Shown: positions 43,429 through 52,310 of the stretch, one piece after another
Numbering within the stretch: the first letter of the stretch is position 1
Layout: each line of letters begins with the position of its first letter
Source of the DNA: Chloroflexota bacterium
Lineage (GTDB): Bacteria; Chloroflexota; Dehalococcoidia; Bin125
Length of the DNA: 64,000 nt
Reading direction: 5' to 3'
NCBI GenBank assembly: GCA_028875225.1
Contig: JAPPFB010000026.1
Coordinates: 51,654 to 115,653 of the forward strand
The notes under the pieces: model-generated
Seen by the model: only the letters and a program-made list of their open reading frames with translations
What the model was told of the DNA's origin: nothing
Databases searched by the model: none
Position numbers and translations under genes: made by a program

Positions 43429-43755
43429 TCAGTCGAAACCAAGAAGCTCGCGAATCGCACTCCGCACTTCGTCATAAGTTGAGTGTTGGACGAGAAGGTC
43501 GTGGAGCTGGATCGATACGAGGGAAGTCAGTGGGGATGTGCTGCTGGATTCAATGCTGATGAGGCGAAGTTGCTTGCCGCATCCGATCCTCGCGACAGGA
43601 TCCCTACGACAGGAGACCGATTCCACCTCGTTCGCAAGGTGGTAGCCAGTCTTGATATGGCGCCGCGGGTTGCCTTTGCATCGGCGGGTCATGCACCCGA
43701 GCGTGAAGGTGCAGTTGCCAACATAGGTCTTGGCATCTGCGGATAGGTTGATCAT
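43429..43755 (-). CDS. Possible hypothetical protein
   Basis: A 108-residue minus-strand frame with several cysteines (NCTFTLGCMTRRCKG) and a natural-looking helical end (HSTYDEVRSAIRELLGFD). No Shine-Dalgarno is visible upstream of the ATG at 43755, and an opposing frame overlaps it. Real gene or remnant cannot be decided. Confidence 0.3.
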   Translation of the reverse strand: MINLSADAKTYVGNCTFTLGCMTRRCKGNPRRHIKTGYHLANEVESVSCRRDPVARIGCGKQLRLISIESSSTSPLTSLVSIQLHDLLVQHSTYDEVRSAIRELLGFD

Positions 43756-44382
43756 GTCGGTGCCGCTATTGACTGAGGCAGGAGCGAGGACTAGACCACA
43801 CCCAGCCGGAAGACCATCGGTTGGGCTTCACCCACCCGCTCCGTCGGAGGCTTGGATTTGGGAAGAACAGGACCGCTGAGGGCACGATGACGAGTTCAAC
43901 CTGGGCGTTAGGGCCCAGGTTCTTCCCACTCTCGGTTTTGTTCCGCTGAGCAGACTCAGTCGGCCTCTCCGTCGGTCGATGCAGCGAGAACTGATAGCTC
44001 ATGCAACAGCCGAACTCGTACAACTCCGTGACGTAGTCCTCGTAGCGGCTGACAGGTTTGAGGGGCGCCTCGATCCTAGTTGAATCCACCGGCGACTCAC
44101 TCCGCATATGAGTCTGATGGCATTCGCGCTGCGCATCGCCCCGGCTCGCGGTCGGGATCGAGTCAGGTCCGATCGATCTGGACAATCTCGGAGTGTTCCG
44201 GGTTCGCTTAGCGAGCCAACAGGTTTGCATCACAATCCAGTTGCGTGTGAGCAATGGCGCCGTCGACGACGCAGCCCCCGATGTGGGTCGCCTATCGCGC
44301 TGCGGTGGGTGCGCCCTTGATCTGCACGGGCACACCAACGAGGTCATCAAATCTGGCCAGGCCAAGACAAGACGCACCTGAT

Positions 44383-44658
44383 TCACAGTGCTTCGTCGCC
44401 ACGACGCTCGTGCCCGACGACGTAGAGGGGATTGATCCGATCTAGCTGGCCGTAGAACTGGTCGGCGGTCACGGCGACGCCGGCGCTCGGTGGGCTGCAT
44501 GGCCAGCGGACCGTCTCGCCTCCCACGGGCAGGAATCGCGCCGCAGGAGTCTGTCGCTCTGCCCAACCGGTTCCGCAGCGCCGTTGTAGGCCGGCCCCGA
44601 CCCGACCGTGGTCGAGACGTCGGGCGATAGCCGGTGACCGAGAGGACCACCCTGACAT
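44383..44658 (-). pseudogene. Fragment of the N-terminal domain shared by the 45-48 kb binding proteins
   Basis: The minus strand encodes GWAERQTPAARFLPVGGETV and then RW, followed by a DQFYGQLDRINPLYVVG end. The ARFLP...RW pattern is the one at the start of the proteins at 45439-46776 and 46888-48165. The signal anchor and the binding domain are missing, so it is a decayed copy. Confidence 0.45.
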
Positions 44659-44737
44659 GGGCTGGTCCCTGCCTACCCCCCCATCTCTCCGGCCATAAGT
44701 CCCCGAGCCGCTTGCCGAATCGCTTCATCTGAGTGAT

Positions 44738-45283
44738 CTATTCGACTGGCTCGTAGTACCCAGACACGAACAGGATCTGCACGTCAGAGGGGTTGACTTC
44801 CGCGTAGGCATGTTTGCGTGATTCCTCTCCGGTCGCCGGGTTCGCGAAGAAGTAACTCACCCATCCACCACCACCGCGCCCGACACGCCACAACCGATCG
44901 CCCAGTGAATCCCCATCAACCCCTGTTATCTCAAAAGGACCAACATCTTCACCGACGAAATCCCTCCGATAAGGATGCGCCAGAATATCGCTGGTCCCAT
45001 CGGCATTGACCCGAGTGATGACGACGTAGAACTGACCATCAATCGAACCCGGGTCGTTGTAGTGACGGATGGTCTCTTCTTCGCCGTGGAGTTGCCAGTA
45101 TCGAATCGCCGCATGGACCTCAGCGACCGCACGATCAGCTTTGCCGTAGGTGCCTCGATCAACGTGTTCCTCGATTCGATCGACCCGAACCAGGGTCAGC
45201 GCCCCTAAGACGACAATGGCCACCAACAGGGCACCGAGCACGGCCCCAAAGAACCTCGAGAACTCAATCCAAACGGTCTGCAT
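44738..45283 (-). CDS. Membrane-anchored single Cache-domain protein
   Basis: A 181-residue protein with one N-terminal membrane helix (about 9-34) and an extracytoplasmic domain. Its motifs are DGQFYVVITRVNADGTSDIL, AHPYRRDFVGED, GWVSYFFANPATGEESRKHA and a final FVSGYY. They match the single Cache (type 2) ligand-binding fold usually found in sensors. There is no kinase, cyclase or chemotaxis output domain, so it probably binds a small molecule and acts through a partner. The adjacent genes on the same strand encode binding-protein-like products. Confidence 0.75.
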   Translation of the reverse strand: MQTVWIEFSRFFGAVLGALLVAIVVLGALTLVRVDRIEEHVDRGTYGKADRAVAEVHAAIRYWQLHGEEETIRHYNDPGSIDGQFYVVITRVNADGTSDILAHPYRRDFVGEDVGPFEITGVDGDSLGDRLWRVGRGGGGWVSYFFANPATGEESRKHAYAEVNPSDVQILFVSGYYEPVE

Positions 45284-45438
45284 GGCTTCGTCTCCTTTCG
45301 GGGCGCTGTGTTTGGCCGCCGTCTACGCCGAGGCGAGGGTCGCGGAGGTTTACCCCTCGGCGAGTTGGCTGTTCGAGATCGGGCGTTGCCGTTGGATCCT
45401 TTCAAGAGCGGCCCGGTTGCTCGCGCCGTCCGCGGCGG

Positions 45439-46776
45439 TCACCCGCCGATGCCGAGGGCAGCCGCCTGCTCGGGCGTGATCCCGGCCGCCTGGAGCAGGC
45501 CAGCCAAGCCCTCGGCGGACAGCGTGGCGACAATTGCCAGCGTCTCGGCCCGGCCGATCAGGGCTGGCTCGATCAGGATTCGCGCGCCGCCCACCTCGAG
45601 CGTGCTGCCGCCGACGGTCAGATCGGTGATCAGCAGCAGATTGACCGCGAGCATCCCCTGGACAGTCGGCTGATCCCAGACCACGAACTGCAGCTTGCCC
45701 ACGACCAGTGCGGCGAGCAGCGACTGGTCTCCACCGAATCCGGCGATGAAGAGATCGTCGAGCCCAGCCGCCCCGGCAACCCCCATGGCCCAGAGCGACA
45801 TGTCGGCGTTGAGCGTGATCACCGCGCCGAGCCCGGCGTCTGGCAGCGCTGCCGCCTGTTTGGCAAGCAGTTCCTCGGTGTGGACCTGCACCCGGGTCAG
45901 GGCGCCGCCGGTGTAGGTCGATTCGATCCCGTCGCAGCGCTCCTCGAGCCCGATGTTGGTCTCTTCGTGGACCAGGCACCAGACCTCGCCCGATACGCCT
46001 GACTCGTTCAGCCGCTGACCGACCCGTTCCCCGCCGAGCCGATCGTCTAGCCCGAGGTGCGCGTACGCGCCGACCTCGCGCGACAGGCTGGCACCCGAGT
46101 TGTAGGTCATCACATTGACGCCCGCGACCCGAGCCTCGCGCAACGCCTCGCCGACCGCGTCGATGTCGGCCAGGGTCGCTGCGATCGCCGAGGCGCCGTC
46201 CGACGTGCACTCGCGGATCGCCGCTGCCTGTACCCCGCCGTCAGGGCTATAGCGGGTGCGTAGATTCGTGCGCGTCATGTAAGCGGTGTGATACGCGGTG
46301 AACGAAACAATGTCCCAGAACAGGTCCTGCTCGGGATCGCCGTGGCCGACCAGGCAGATCAGACGCTCGTCTCTGAACGCGGATCGGCCGAACATCGACT
46401 CCGTGCCGGTGACCAGATCGGCTCCTTTGATGGGCGGCCAGTAGGTCCTGACTGAAATCGCCGAACTGGTGCGCCAACGACCCGCCTCGGCGTCCGTCGG
46501 GAGGAAGCGCGCAGCCGGTTGATGTAGTGGGCTCCAGAAGCCCTCATAGCGAAGCTCTTGCAACGCGACCTCGACCCGACCGTCCCCGGTCGCGCGCGCC
46601 GCGATCCGCACCTCAGTGTTGTCGGGCCACACCTCGATATGGTCTGCCGCGGCCGGCTCGGTCAGCAGGTGATTGGTGGCAAAGCCAGCCGCAAAGCCTG
46701 CTGCGATGACAAGCGCTGAGAACAGCAGGAACGGGCGATGTCGCTGAAGGGCCGAGGGCAAGTGTCGGTGTCGCAT
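45439..46776 (-). CDS. Sugar-binding-like periplasmic/anchored protein, paralogue 1
   Basis: About 445 residues from ATG 46776. Residues 12-40 are a signal anchor. Residues 50-110 are the EVRIAARATGDGRVEVALQ...ARFLPTD domain seen in four places in this window. The rest has the layout of type 1 (RbsB/LacI-like) periplasmic binding proteins: AAIRECTSDGASAIAATLAD, GVNVMTYNSGA, HLGLDD, AVITLNADMSLWAMGVAGAA, LFIAGFGGD and FVVWDQPTVQGMLAVNLL. These match the IIGFD and repeated-domain pattern of that fold. It probably binds a sugar or signal outside the cell. No transporter genes are next to it. Confidence 0.75.
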   Translation of the reverse strand: MRHRHLPSALQRHRPFLLFSALVIAAGFAAGFATNHLLTEPAAADHIEVWPDNTEVRIAARATGDGRVEVALQELRYEGFWSPLHQPAARFLPTDAEAGRWRTSSAISVRTYWPPIKGADLVTGTESMFGRSAFRDERLICLVGHGDPEQDLFWDIVSFTAYHTAYMTRTNLRTRYSPDGGVQAAAIRECTSDGASAIAATLADIDAVGEALREARVAGVNVMTYNSGASLSREVGAYAHLGLDDRLGGERVGQRLNESGVSGEVWCLVHEETNIGLEERCDGIESTYTGGALTRVQVHTEELLAKQAAALPDAGLGAVITLNADMSLWAMGVAGAAGLDDLFIAGFGGDQSLLAALVVGKLQFVVWDQPTVQGMLAVNLLLITDLTVGGSTLEVGGARILIEPALIGRAETLAIVATLSAEGLAGLLQAAGITPEQAAALGIGG

Positions 46777-46887
46777 CGGGGAATCCAATTCGCTTGGGAG
46801 CGCAGTCCAGAATCAGTTCGGCGGCGGGGCGGTGAACCTGCGGACCAGGACCCCACGAGCAGAGCCATCGAGCGCGCTGCGCTTCGC

Positions 46888-48165
46888 TCAGCCGCCCCTG
46901 GCTGCTCGTGAGATCGCTTCTACGACTTCTGGGGGAAGCTGGGCGAGAAACGCCTGGACCGTTTGGGCGTCGTAGATGACCGGCTCGATCGCGATGAACG
47001 GGCTGCCCAACTCCAGCGCCGGCAGGCCAGTGTGGAGCTGCTCAGGGAGGGTGAGCAAGTGGGCCGCGATGTGGCCCTGGAGGTCAGGCTGATCCCAGAC
47101 CAACATCGCCAGGATTCCGCTCAGCAGCGGCCCCAAGATCGACGGGCCGCCACCAAATCCGATCAGGGTGATGTCACCGCGGCCGGACGCGACCAGGGCG
47201 TTCGCCACCGCACTGGTGTTGTTGACGTTGAGCGCGACCAGGACGGCAGCGTCGGTGCTCGCCAAACGGGCCGCCAGCTCGTCGATGCCTTCGGAAATGT
47301 CGACCTCTTGCACCTGGCCGCCGCGATAGGTCGAGGCCAGGCCGCTGCAGCGCTGGGTCAGGCCGACATTGCGCTGTTCATGCAGGAGGCAATGGACGTC
47401 TCCGATGATCCCCTGCCGATTCAACCATTCGCCCGCCAGTTCACCGGCGCGGGGATCGTCGAGGCCGAGATGTGCATACGCGCCGACGCTGCGCGAAACC
47501 TCTGCGCCGGAGTTGTAGGTGAGGACATGGACGCCGGAGGTGGCGGCTTCCCGCAGCGCGCCAGCCACTGCGGCGGGGTCGGCCAGCGTCGCTGCGACGG
47601 CGACGGCGCCGTCTGCGGTGCAATCACGGATCGCGGCCGCCTGTTTCGCGCCGTCCGGGCTGGAGAAGATGCGGATGTTGTCGCGTCCGAGGCGACCGCT
47701 CTGCACTGTGCGGTTGTTCGCCGCACTCCAGAAGAAGTCCTCCGCCGCGCCGTGATTGATCACGCAGTACAGCGGGCTCTCCCTGAAGTAGCCTTCCGTT
47801 CCGGCGAGCAACTCTTCCATCGATTCCGGTACCGGGTAGTACGCCGGCACGCTGACGGCCGAGCTGTGCAACCGTCTCTCGACCGGAGCGTCCACGCGCA
47901 AGAAACGCGCGCTCGGCCGGATGACCTCGCCCCAGCCGCCGTCGGGCTGCTGGGCCTGGACGCCCACCTCGACGCGGCCGTCGGCCAGCTTGACCACGAC
48001 GACCCGAACCGGAGCGTCACCTTGAGCATCGGATGCGCCGGCGTGCCCGAGACCGGGTACATAGCGCTGGATCATCATTCCGACGATCACTGCGCCGATT
48101 GCCGCAATCGCGATGAGCCACGCCCGGTGCCGGGTGTCAATCACGCGTTTCCAGGTGTCTGTCAT
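46888..48165 (-). CDS. Sugar-binding-like periplasmic/anchored protein, paralogue 2
   Basis: About 425 residues from ATG 48165, with GGAG upstream. One membrane anchor lies at about residues 18-38, then a VVVVKLADGRVEVGVQ...SARFLRVD domain. The type 1 binding fold follows: AAIRDCTADGAVAVAATLAD, VHVLTYNSGAEVSRSVGAYA, VLVALNVNNTSAVANALVAS, ITLIGFGGGPS and MLVWDQPDLQGHIAAHLLTL. It is clearly homologous to the neighbour at 45439-46776, so the pair arose by tandem duplication. Ligand unknown. The divergent gene at 48448 is a sensor/regulator that might respond to them. Confidence 0.75.
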   Translation of the reverse strand: MTDTWKRVIDTRHRAWLIAIAAIGAVIVGMMIQRYVPGLGHAGASDAQGDAPVRVVVVKLADGRVEVGVQAQQPDGGWGEVIRPSARFLRVDAPVERRLHSSAVSVPAYYPVPESMEELLAGTEGYFRESPLYCVINHGAAEDFFWSAANNRTVQSGRLGRDNIRIFSSPDGAKQAAAIRDCTADGAVAVAATLADPAAVAGALREAATSGVHVLTYNSGAEVSRSVGAYAHLGLDDPRAGELAGEWLNRQGIIGDVHCLLHEQRNVGLTQRCSGLASTYRGGQVQEVDISEGIDELAARLASTDAAVLVALNVNNTSAVANALVASGRGDITLIGFGGGPSILGPLLSGILAMLVWDQPDLQGHIAAHLLTLPEQLHTGLPALELGSPFIAIEPVIYDAQTVQAFLAQLPPEVVEAISRAARGG

Positions 48166-48447
48166 CTCGTGTTCTCCGCTGTGCGGCCACAACCTTGCTC
48201 GATCGATGCCGGCGAGAACGCATCAGCGCCTATGGTGTGGCGGCGGACTGGCCCGCAAGGCGCGAAGATGCCGATGCATCGCCCTCTTTGGTGTTGGCGA
48301 ACGGACTCGGGAGCAGTATCGGTAATCCTGCGCCCCGTTGGCGGAACTTTTGGTGTCTAAAGCGTGCTGACACCACCTATCCTGCGTAGTGTTCTTGTGT
48401 CATGAGCCGTTGCGGACGACGCCGATTCCGTCTGCATTGATACAAAG

Positions 48448-50877
48448 GTGCCGACGTTGCCAGAACCAGACGCTCTGCGGCGGGAGAACGCGGCTCTGCG
48501 GGAGCGGCAAACGAGGCTCAGCGAGGCCGCGCTGCGGATCGCCGGGGAGTTCGCCCTGGACAGCGTGCTCGGCGAACTACTGGGCCACGCTCGGAAGTTG
48601 ACCGGCGCTGGCGCGGCGGTGGTGGCGACGCTCGACGACTTCGGCCAACCGTCTGACGTACTCACCTCAGGCGATACCGAGCCTCAGCGAGAGCGGTTCG
48701 CCAAGCTGCTCGCCAACCCGGAGATCGCTTCCCACCTGAGCGCCTTGCGAGAACCGCTACGCGTGGCCGACCTCTCCTCGTATCTCGCCTCTGCCGGCCG
48801 GGCCGAGCCGGCCGGGCCGCTGGAGTCTCGGGTGAGCATGCTGAGCGTGCCGTTCGGCCCGGCTGAGCACCGGCTTGGTGTTCTGCTCGTGGCGGACAAG
48901 GACGGCGCCACCGGGTTCACCGCGGCGGACGAGGAGACCGTGGTCCTCTTCGCTTCGCAGGCGGCGGTCGCGATCGCCACCGAACGCCGGCTGCGGGACG
49001 AGCAGCGCGCCCGGGCTGATCTGGAGGCGCTGATCAACACCGCGCCGGTTGGCGTGTTCGTGCTCGATGCCCGCACTGGCCGCGTGGTCTCACAGAACCG
49101 GGAGGGGCGACGGATCATGAACGGGCTCAGGGCGCAGGAGCAGCCGCCCGACGAGTTGCGCGAGGTGATCACGCTCCAGCGCGCCGGTCGGAGCGAAGTG
49201 CCGCTGAACGAGTACCCGCTGCTGCAGGTTCTCGGCTCGGGAGAAGAGGTGCGAGGCGAGGAATTCGTGCTCCGCGCGTCCGAGGGGCGCAGCGTCACGG
49301 TGATCGTCAACGCCACGCCGATTGTCTCTGCGATGGGGAGCGTCGAGACGGTCGTTGTGACGTTCCAGGACATGGCTGCGCTGGAGGACCTGGCGCGGAT
49401 GCGGGCCGAGTTCCTGGCTATGGTCAGCCATGAGTTGCGCGCCCCACTCAGTTCGATCAAGGGTTCAGTCACGACCCTGCTGGCCAGCGGTCCGACTCGC
49501 CAGCCCGCGGTGGCGACCCAGTTCCACCGCATCATCGACGACCAGGCCGACCGCATGGAAGCCCTGATCACCGACCTCCTGGATGTCGCCCGGATCGAGG
49601 CGGGCGCACTCTCAGTCGAGCCCGCCCCGGCCGACGTGACCGAACTCGTCGACGAGGCGCGCAGCTACTTCCTCAGCGGCGCTGTGGCGAACGCGCTGGA
49701 GATCGACTTACCGGTCGACCTGCCGATGGTGCTGGCCGACCGGCAGCGAATCGTGCAGGTGCTGATCAACCTGCTATCCAATGCTGCTCGGCACTCGCCG
49801 CCGACCGGGACGATCCGGATCGAGGCCGTTGCCCGCGGCGTACAGGTGGAGATCAGCGTGGCGGACCAGGGTGAGGGCATTGCCGCCGAGCTGTTGCCGC
49901 GCCTGTTCCGCAAGTTCTCTTCGCGCGGCAGCCGGGATGGCGAAGCCCAGCCGGACTCGGGCCTCGGTCTGGCGATCAGCAGGGGCATCGTCGAGGCGCA
50001 CGGGGGCCGCATCTGGGCGGCGAGCGAGGGCCCTGGCCGCGGGGCGCGGTTCAGTTTCACGCTGCCGGCGACCGAGGCCCCGGGCAGCGCCGCGGCGCTG
50101 ACCACGCCCAGGCCCGAGCCGAGACCGACCGGGACGTGCGGCGCGCGGGTCCGCATCCTGGCCGTCGAGGACGACCCGCAAATGCTCCGCTATCTGCGCC
50201 ACACCCTTTCGCAGGCCGGGTTCGAGCCGATCTTGACCGGTGAACCGGGGGCCGTGCGCCGACTGATCGCAGAGCGGCGGCCGCATCTCGTGCTGCTCGA
50301 CCTGATGCTGCCCGAGACGGACGGCATCGAGTTGATGTCGGAATTGCCGGAGCTGGCAGAGCTGCCTGTCATCTTTCTTTCTGCCTTCGGCGGCGATCGG
50401 CGGATCACGCGGGCGCTCAACACCGGGGCCGATGACTACATCGTCAAGCCGTTTTCGCCAACCGAGCTGGTTGCGCGGATCCAGACGGTCCTGCGCCGCG
50501 CGACGGCGAGCGCATCGGCCGAGCCGCCAGAGCCCTTTTTCTTCGCCGACCTTGAGGTTCGTTACGCTGAACGTCGTGTCCTGCTCCGCGGTCGGCCGTT
50601 GAGGCTGACCGACCTCGAGTACCGCATGCTTTTCGAGCTCTCCGTCAACGCCGGTCGCGTGCTCACCCATGCGGAACTACTGCAACGTGTCTGGGGACCT
50701 GCGCATTCGGGCCGCAGCGGGGCGGTGCGCTCGGTCGTCCGCCATCTACGGCGCAAGCTGGGCGACGACGCCGAACATCCCAGGTACATCTTCAATGAAC
50801 CCCGCGTGGGCTATCGGATGCCGAAGGGTGCGGTGGGGCGAAACGGGGCGACTTCGTCGCTATTGGCGGACGCATGA
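48448..50877 (+). CDS. One-piece two-component system: GAF-PAS-histidine kinase-receiver-winged helix
   Basis: An 809-residue protein from GTG 48448. GAF at about 25-180. PAS-like at 190-310 (VGVFVLDARTGRVVSQNREG). HisKA with phosphorylated His328 in MVSHELRAPLSS. ATPase with NLLSNA (441-446), ADQGEGIA (472-479) and DSGLGLAIS (503-511). Receiver at 568-683 with ED(D) 574-576, phospho-Asp618 and K667. OmpR-type winged helix at 697-795 (LRLTDLEYRMLFEL, VRSVVRHLRRKLG). There is no membrane helix, so it is a cytosolic sensor that can phosphorylate its own DNA-binding output. Kinase and DNA-binding regulator are usually separate proteins. The divergent neighbours are candidate targets. Confidence 0.92.
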   Translation: MPTLPEPDALRRENAALRERQTRLSEAALRIAGEFALDSVLGELLGHARKLTGAGAAVVATLDDFGQPSDVLTSGDTEPQRERFAKLLANPEIASHLSALREPLRVADLSSYLASAGRAEPAGPLESRVSMLSVPFGPAEHRLGVLLVADKDGATGFTAADEETVVLFASQAAVAIATERRLRDEQRARADLEALINTAPVGVFVLDARTGRVVSQNREGRRIMNGLRAQEQPPDELREVITLQRAGRSEVPLNEYPLLQVLGSGEEVRGEEFVLRASEGRSVTVIVNATPIVSAMGSVETVVVTFQDMAALEDLARMRAEFLAMVSHELRAPLSSIKGSVTTLLASGPTRQPAVATQFHRIIDDQADRMEALITDLLDVARIEAGALSVEPAPADVTELVDEARSYFLSGAVANALEIDLPVDLPMVLADRQRIVQVLINLLSNAARHSPPTGTIRIEAVARGVQVEISVADQGEGIAAELLPRLFRKFSSRGSRDGEAQPDSGLGLAISRGIVEAHGGRIWAASEGPGRGARFSFTLPATEAPGSAAALTTPRPEPRPTGTCGARVRILAVEDDPQMLRYLRHTLSQAGFEPILTGEPGAVRRLIAERRPHLVLLDLMLPETDGIELMSELPELAELPVIFLSAFGGDRRITRALNTGADDYIVKPFSPTELVARIQTVLRRATASASAEPPEPFFFADLEVRYAERRVLLRGRPLRLTDLEYRMLFELSVNAGRVLTHAELLQRVWGPAHSGRSGAVRSVVRHLRRKLGDDAEHPRYIFNEPRVGYRMPKGAVGRNGATSSLLADA

Positions 50878-51055
50878 GTGCGGCTATTGACGGCCGTGTC
50901 GCTTTGTCCGCGTGTTGCTTCCCACCTCGCTGCCTGTGGGAAGCGGCATCAGGACACGGATGAGCTTCCCCACAGGGTGTTGAGCCGCGGGATGTTGTCG
51001 CTTCGGCAACGTCCTCTCCTCTATCTCGGCGACCACCGAGCTTAAGCCGATTGGT
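50878..51055. other. Intergenic, no gene
   Basis: This short region lies between the sensor gene and repeat copy D. Nothing recognisable. Confidence 0.3.
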
Positions 51056-51105
51056 CCACCAAACTGGAGAAAATCGAGAACCTTCGAGCTGCGGTTCAGG
51101 TTGGA
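51056..51105 (+). repeat. Dispersed 50-bp repeat, copy D
   Basis: It begins CCACCAAACTGGAGAAAATC and ends GCGGTTCAGGTTGGA, with three differences from copy C. It lies 260 bp upstream of an istA remnant in the same direction, which suggests that the repeat is an IS21 terminus. Confidence 0.8.
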
Positions 51106-51364
51106 TGTGTAGGTTTCACCTTGATGGCCCGCTGATCCGGCAGCGGCGAGCGTGATGGCCTGAGCGAGATGGGACCAAGTCGCACACCCGATGCCGGTCA
51201 ATCGCCTAATCAACATCGAGTGGCAGGGGCGCCTTCTGGGGACCGCAGCATCTTCAGATCCCATCTGACTATGGAGCAGCGCCGTCTTTGACGCGGCTGA
51301 GCGATCCGCACGCTCCGGCCGGCGACGTGCCGGAGGCGGAACCGCGCCTTCCTTCCCTTTCTCG
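51106..51364. other. Intergenic within a decayed IS21 element
   Basis: No gene. It probably represents the scrambled 5' region of the IS21 remnant that follows. Confidence 0.3.
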
Positions 51365-51655
51365 GTGGAATCTCCAGCGAACTGGGGATCAGCCCCGACA
51401 CGGTCAGGCGTTACCTGGAGTTGCCCGAGCCGGTCCGGCGTGAGCGGAGCCCTTGACGGCGGCCGGTCCTCGATGCGGTTCAGCTGCGCTTGGACGCATT
51501 GCTCGGCGACTGGTCCGAGCGGACGACGCCGAAGCAGCGGCTGACGGCGACGCGGCTGCACTGGCAGTTGCGGAAGGAGGGCTACGCCGTCGGCGTGACG
51601 ACGGTGCGCGACTACCTGCGTGAGTGGCGCCGTCAGCGGGCCGAGCCCTACACCT
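51365..51655 (+). pseudogene. istA: IstA N-terminal remnant
   Basis: It reads SSELGISPDTVRRYLELPEP, then an in-frame TGA at about 51453, then RRPVLDAVQLRLDALLGDW and GYAVGVTTVRDYLREWRRQR. These match the HTH and following region of the intact IstA at 1096-2553. It ends abruptly within the AEPYTS segment, where serA sequence begins. Confidence 0.8.
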
Positions 51656-52038
51656 CGACCATCACTGTCGAGTTGCGCACCTCAACGGGGACGACCTCGC
51701 TGATGGGCACGCTGGAACATGGCCGAGCCGCAGTGGTCGAGATCAACGGCTTCCACGTGCATATCGCTGGACCACAATCCCGGCCCGGATGGGCGCAGGA
51801 TCACCTCCATCTACTCGTGCTGCGCAATGAGGATCGGCCCGGCCGGATCGGCGAAGTCGGCATGGCACTGGGTGGGCTCGACGTCAACATTGGCGCCATG
51901 GACGTCGGATTCAGCGCAGCGGATCCGTCCGAGATGTCGCTGATAGCCCTCACCATCTCAAGAGCGCTGTCCGTCGAAGAGACGGGAATCATCAACGCAA
52001 TCGACGGCGTGGAAGACGTAGCCCAGGCAAAGATGTAG
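51656..52038 (+). pseudogene. serA: C-terminal regulatory part of D-3-phosphoglycerate dehydrogenase (SerA), truncated and fused to istA debris
   Basis: The frame from a TTG at 51490 continues from IstA into TITVELRTSTGTTSLMGTLE, HGRAAVVEINGFHVHIA and then an ACT domain, LLVLRNEDRPGRIGEVGMAL ... ETGIINAIDGVEDVAQAKM. These are the last two domains of the long form of SerA, the first enzyme of serine synthesis. The NAD-binding and catalytic domains are absent. An IS21 event therefore cut serA, and the residual open frame encodes a chimera with a complete ACT domain. If expressed it could only bind a small ligand, probably serine. Confidence 0.85.
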
Positions 52039-52082
52039 GGACGATCCCACCTTCAGCGAGAGGGCACCGTATCCCCTTCTAT

Positions 52083-52165
52083 CTCCCTCTCTCTAGAGGG
52101 AGAGGGAGCCAATCCTTTCCGGTCCCCTCTCCTTCTGGGAGAGGGTTAGGGTGAGGGTCCCCCGA
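52083..52165. repeat. Palindromic CTC/GAG-rich repeat, terminator-like
   Basis: CTCCCTCTCTCTAGAGGGAG and its extension form a strong hairpin just behind serA. A second related unit, CCCCTCTCCTTCTGGGAGAG followed by GGTTAGGGTGAGGG, lies 20 bp further. Sequences of this type recur between genes in many GC-rich genomes. Confidence 0.55.
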
Positions 52166-52310
52166 ATCAAGCGCCCAGCGTCCCGCTCATTGCAGCGCGC
52201 ATAACAGTGATTAGCAGTCACGAGACAATCCCTTATAATCACAGATTGGTCACATATCGACTGATAACCTACCGCCAACTCCACCTGACTACGGATTGGC
52301 GCGGCGGCAG

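Noticed and set aside
43766..44728. A 320-codon minus-strand frame
   Set aside because: Arg/Ser/Pro-rich with no domain. It overlaps a different frame with recognisable residues (ARFLPVGGE), so only that fragment is kept.
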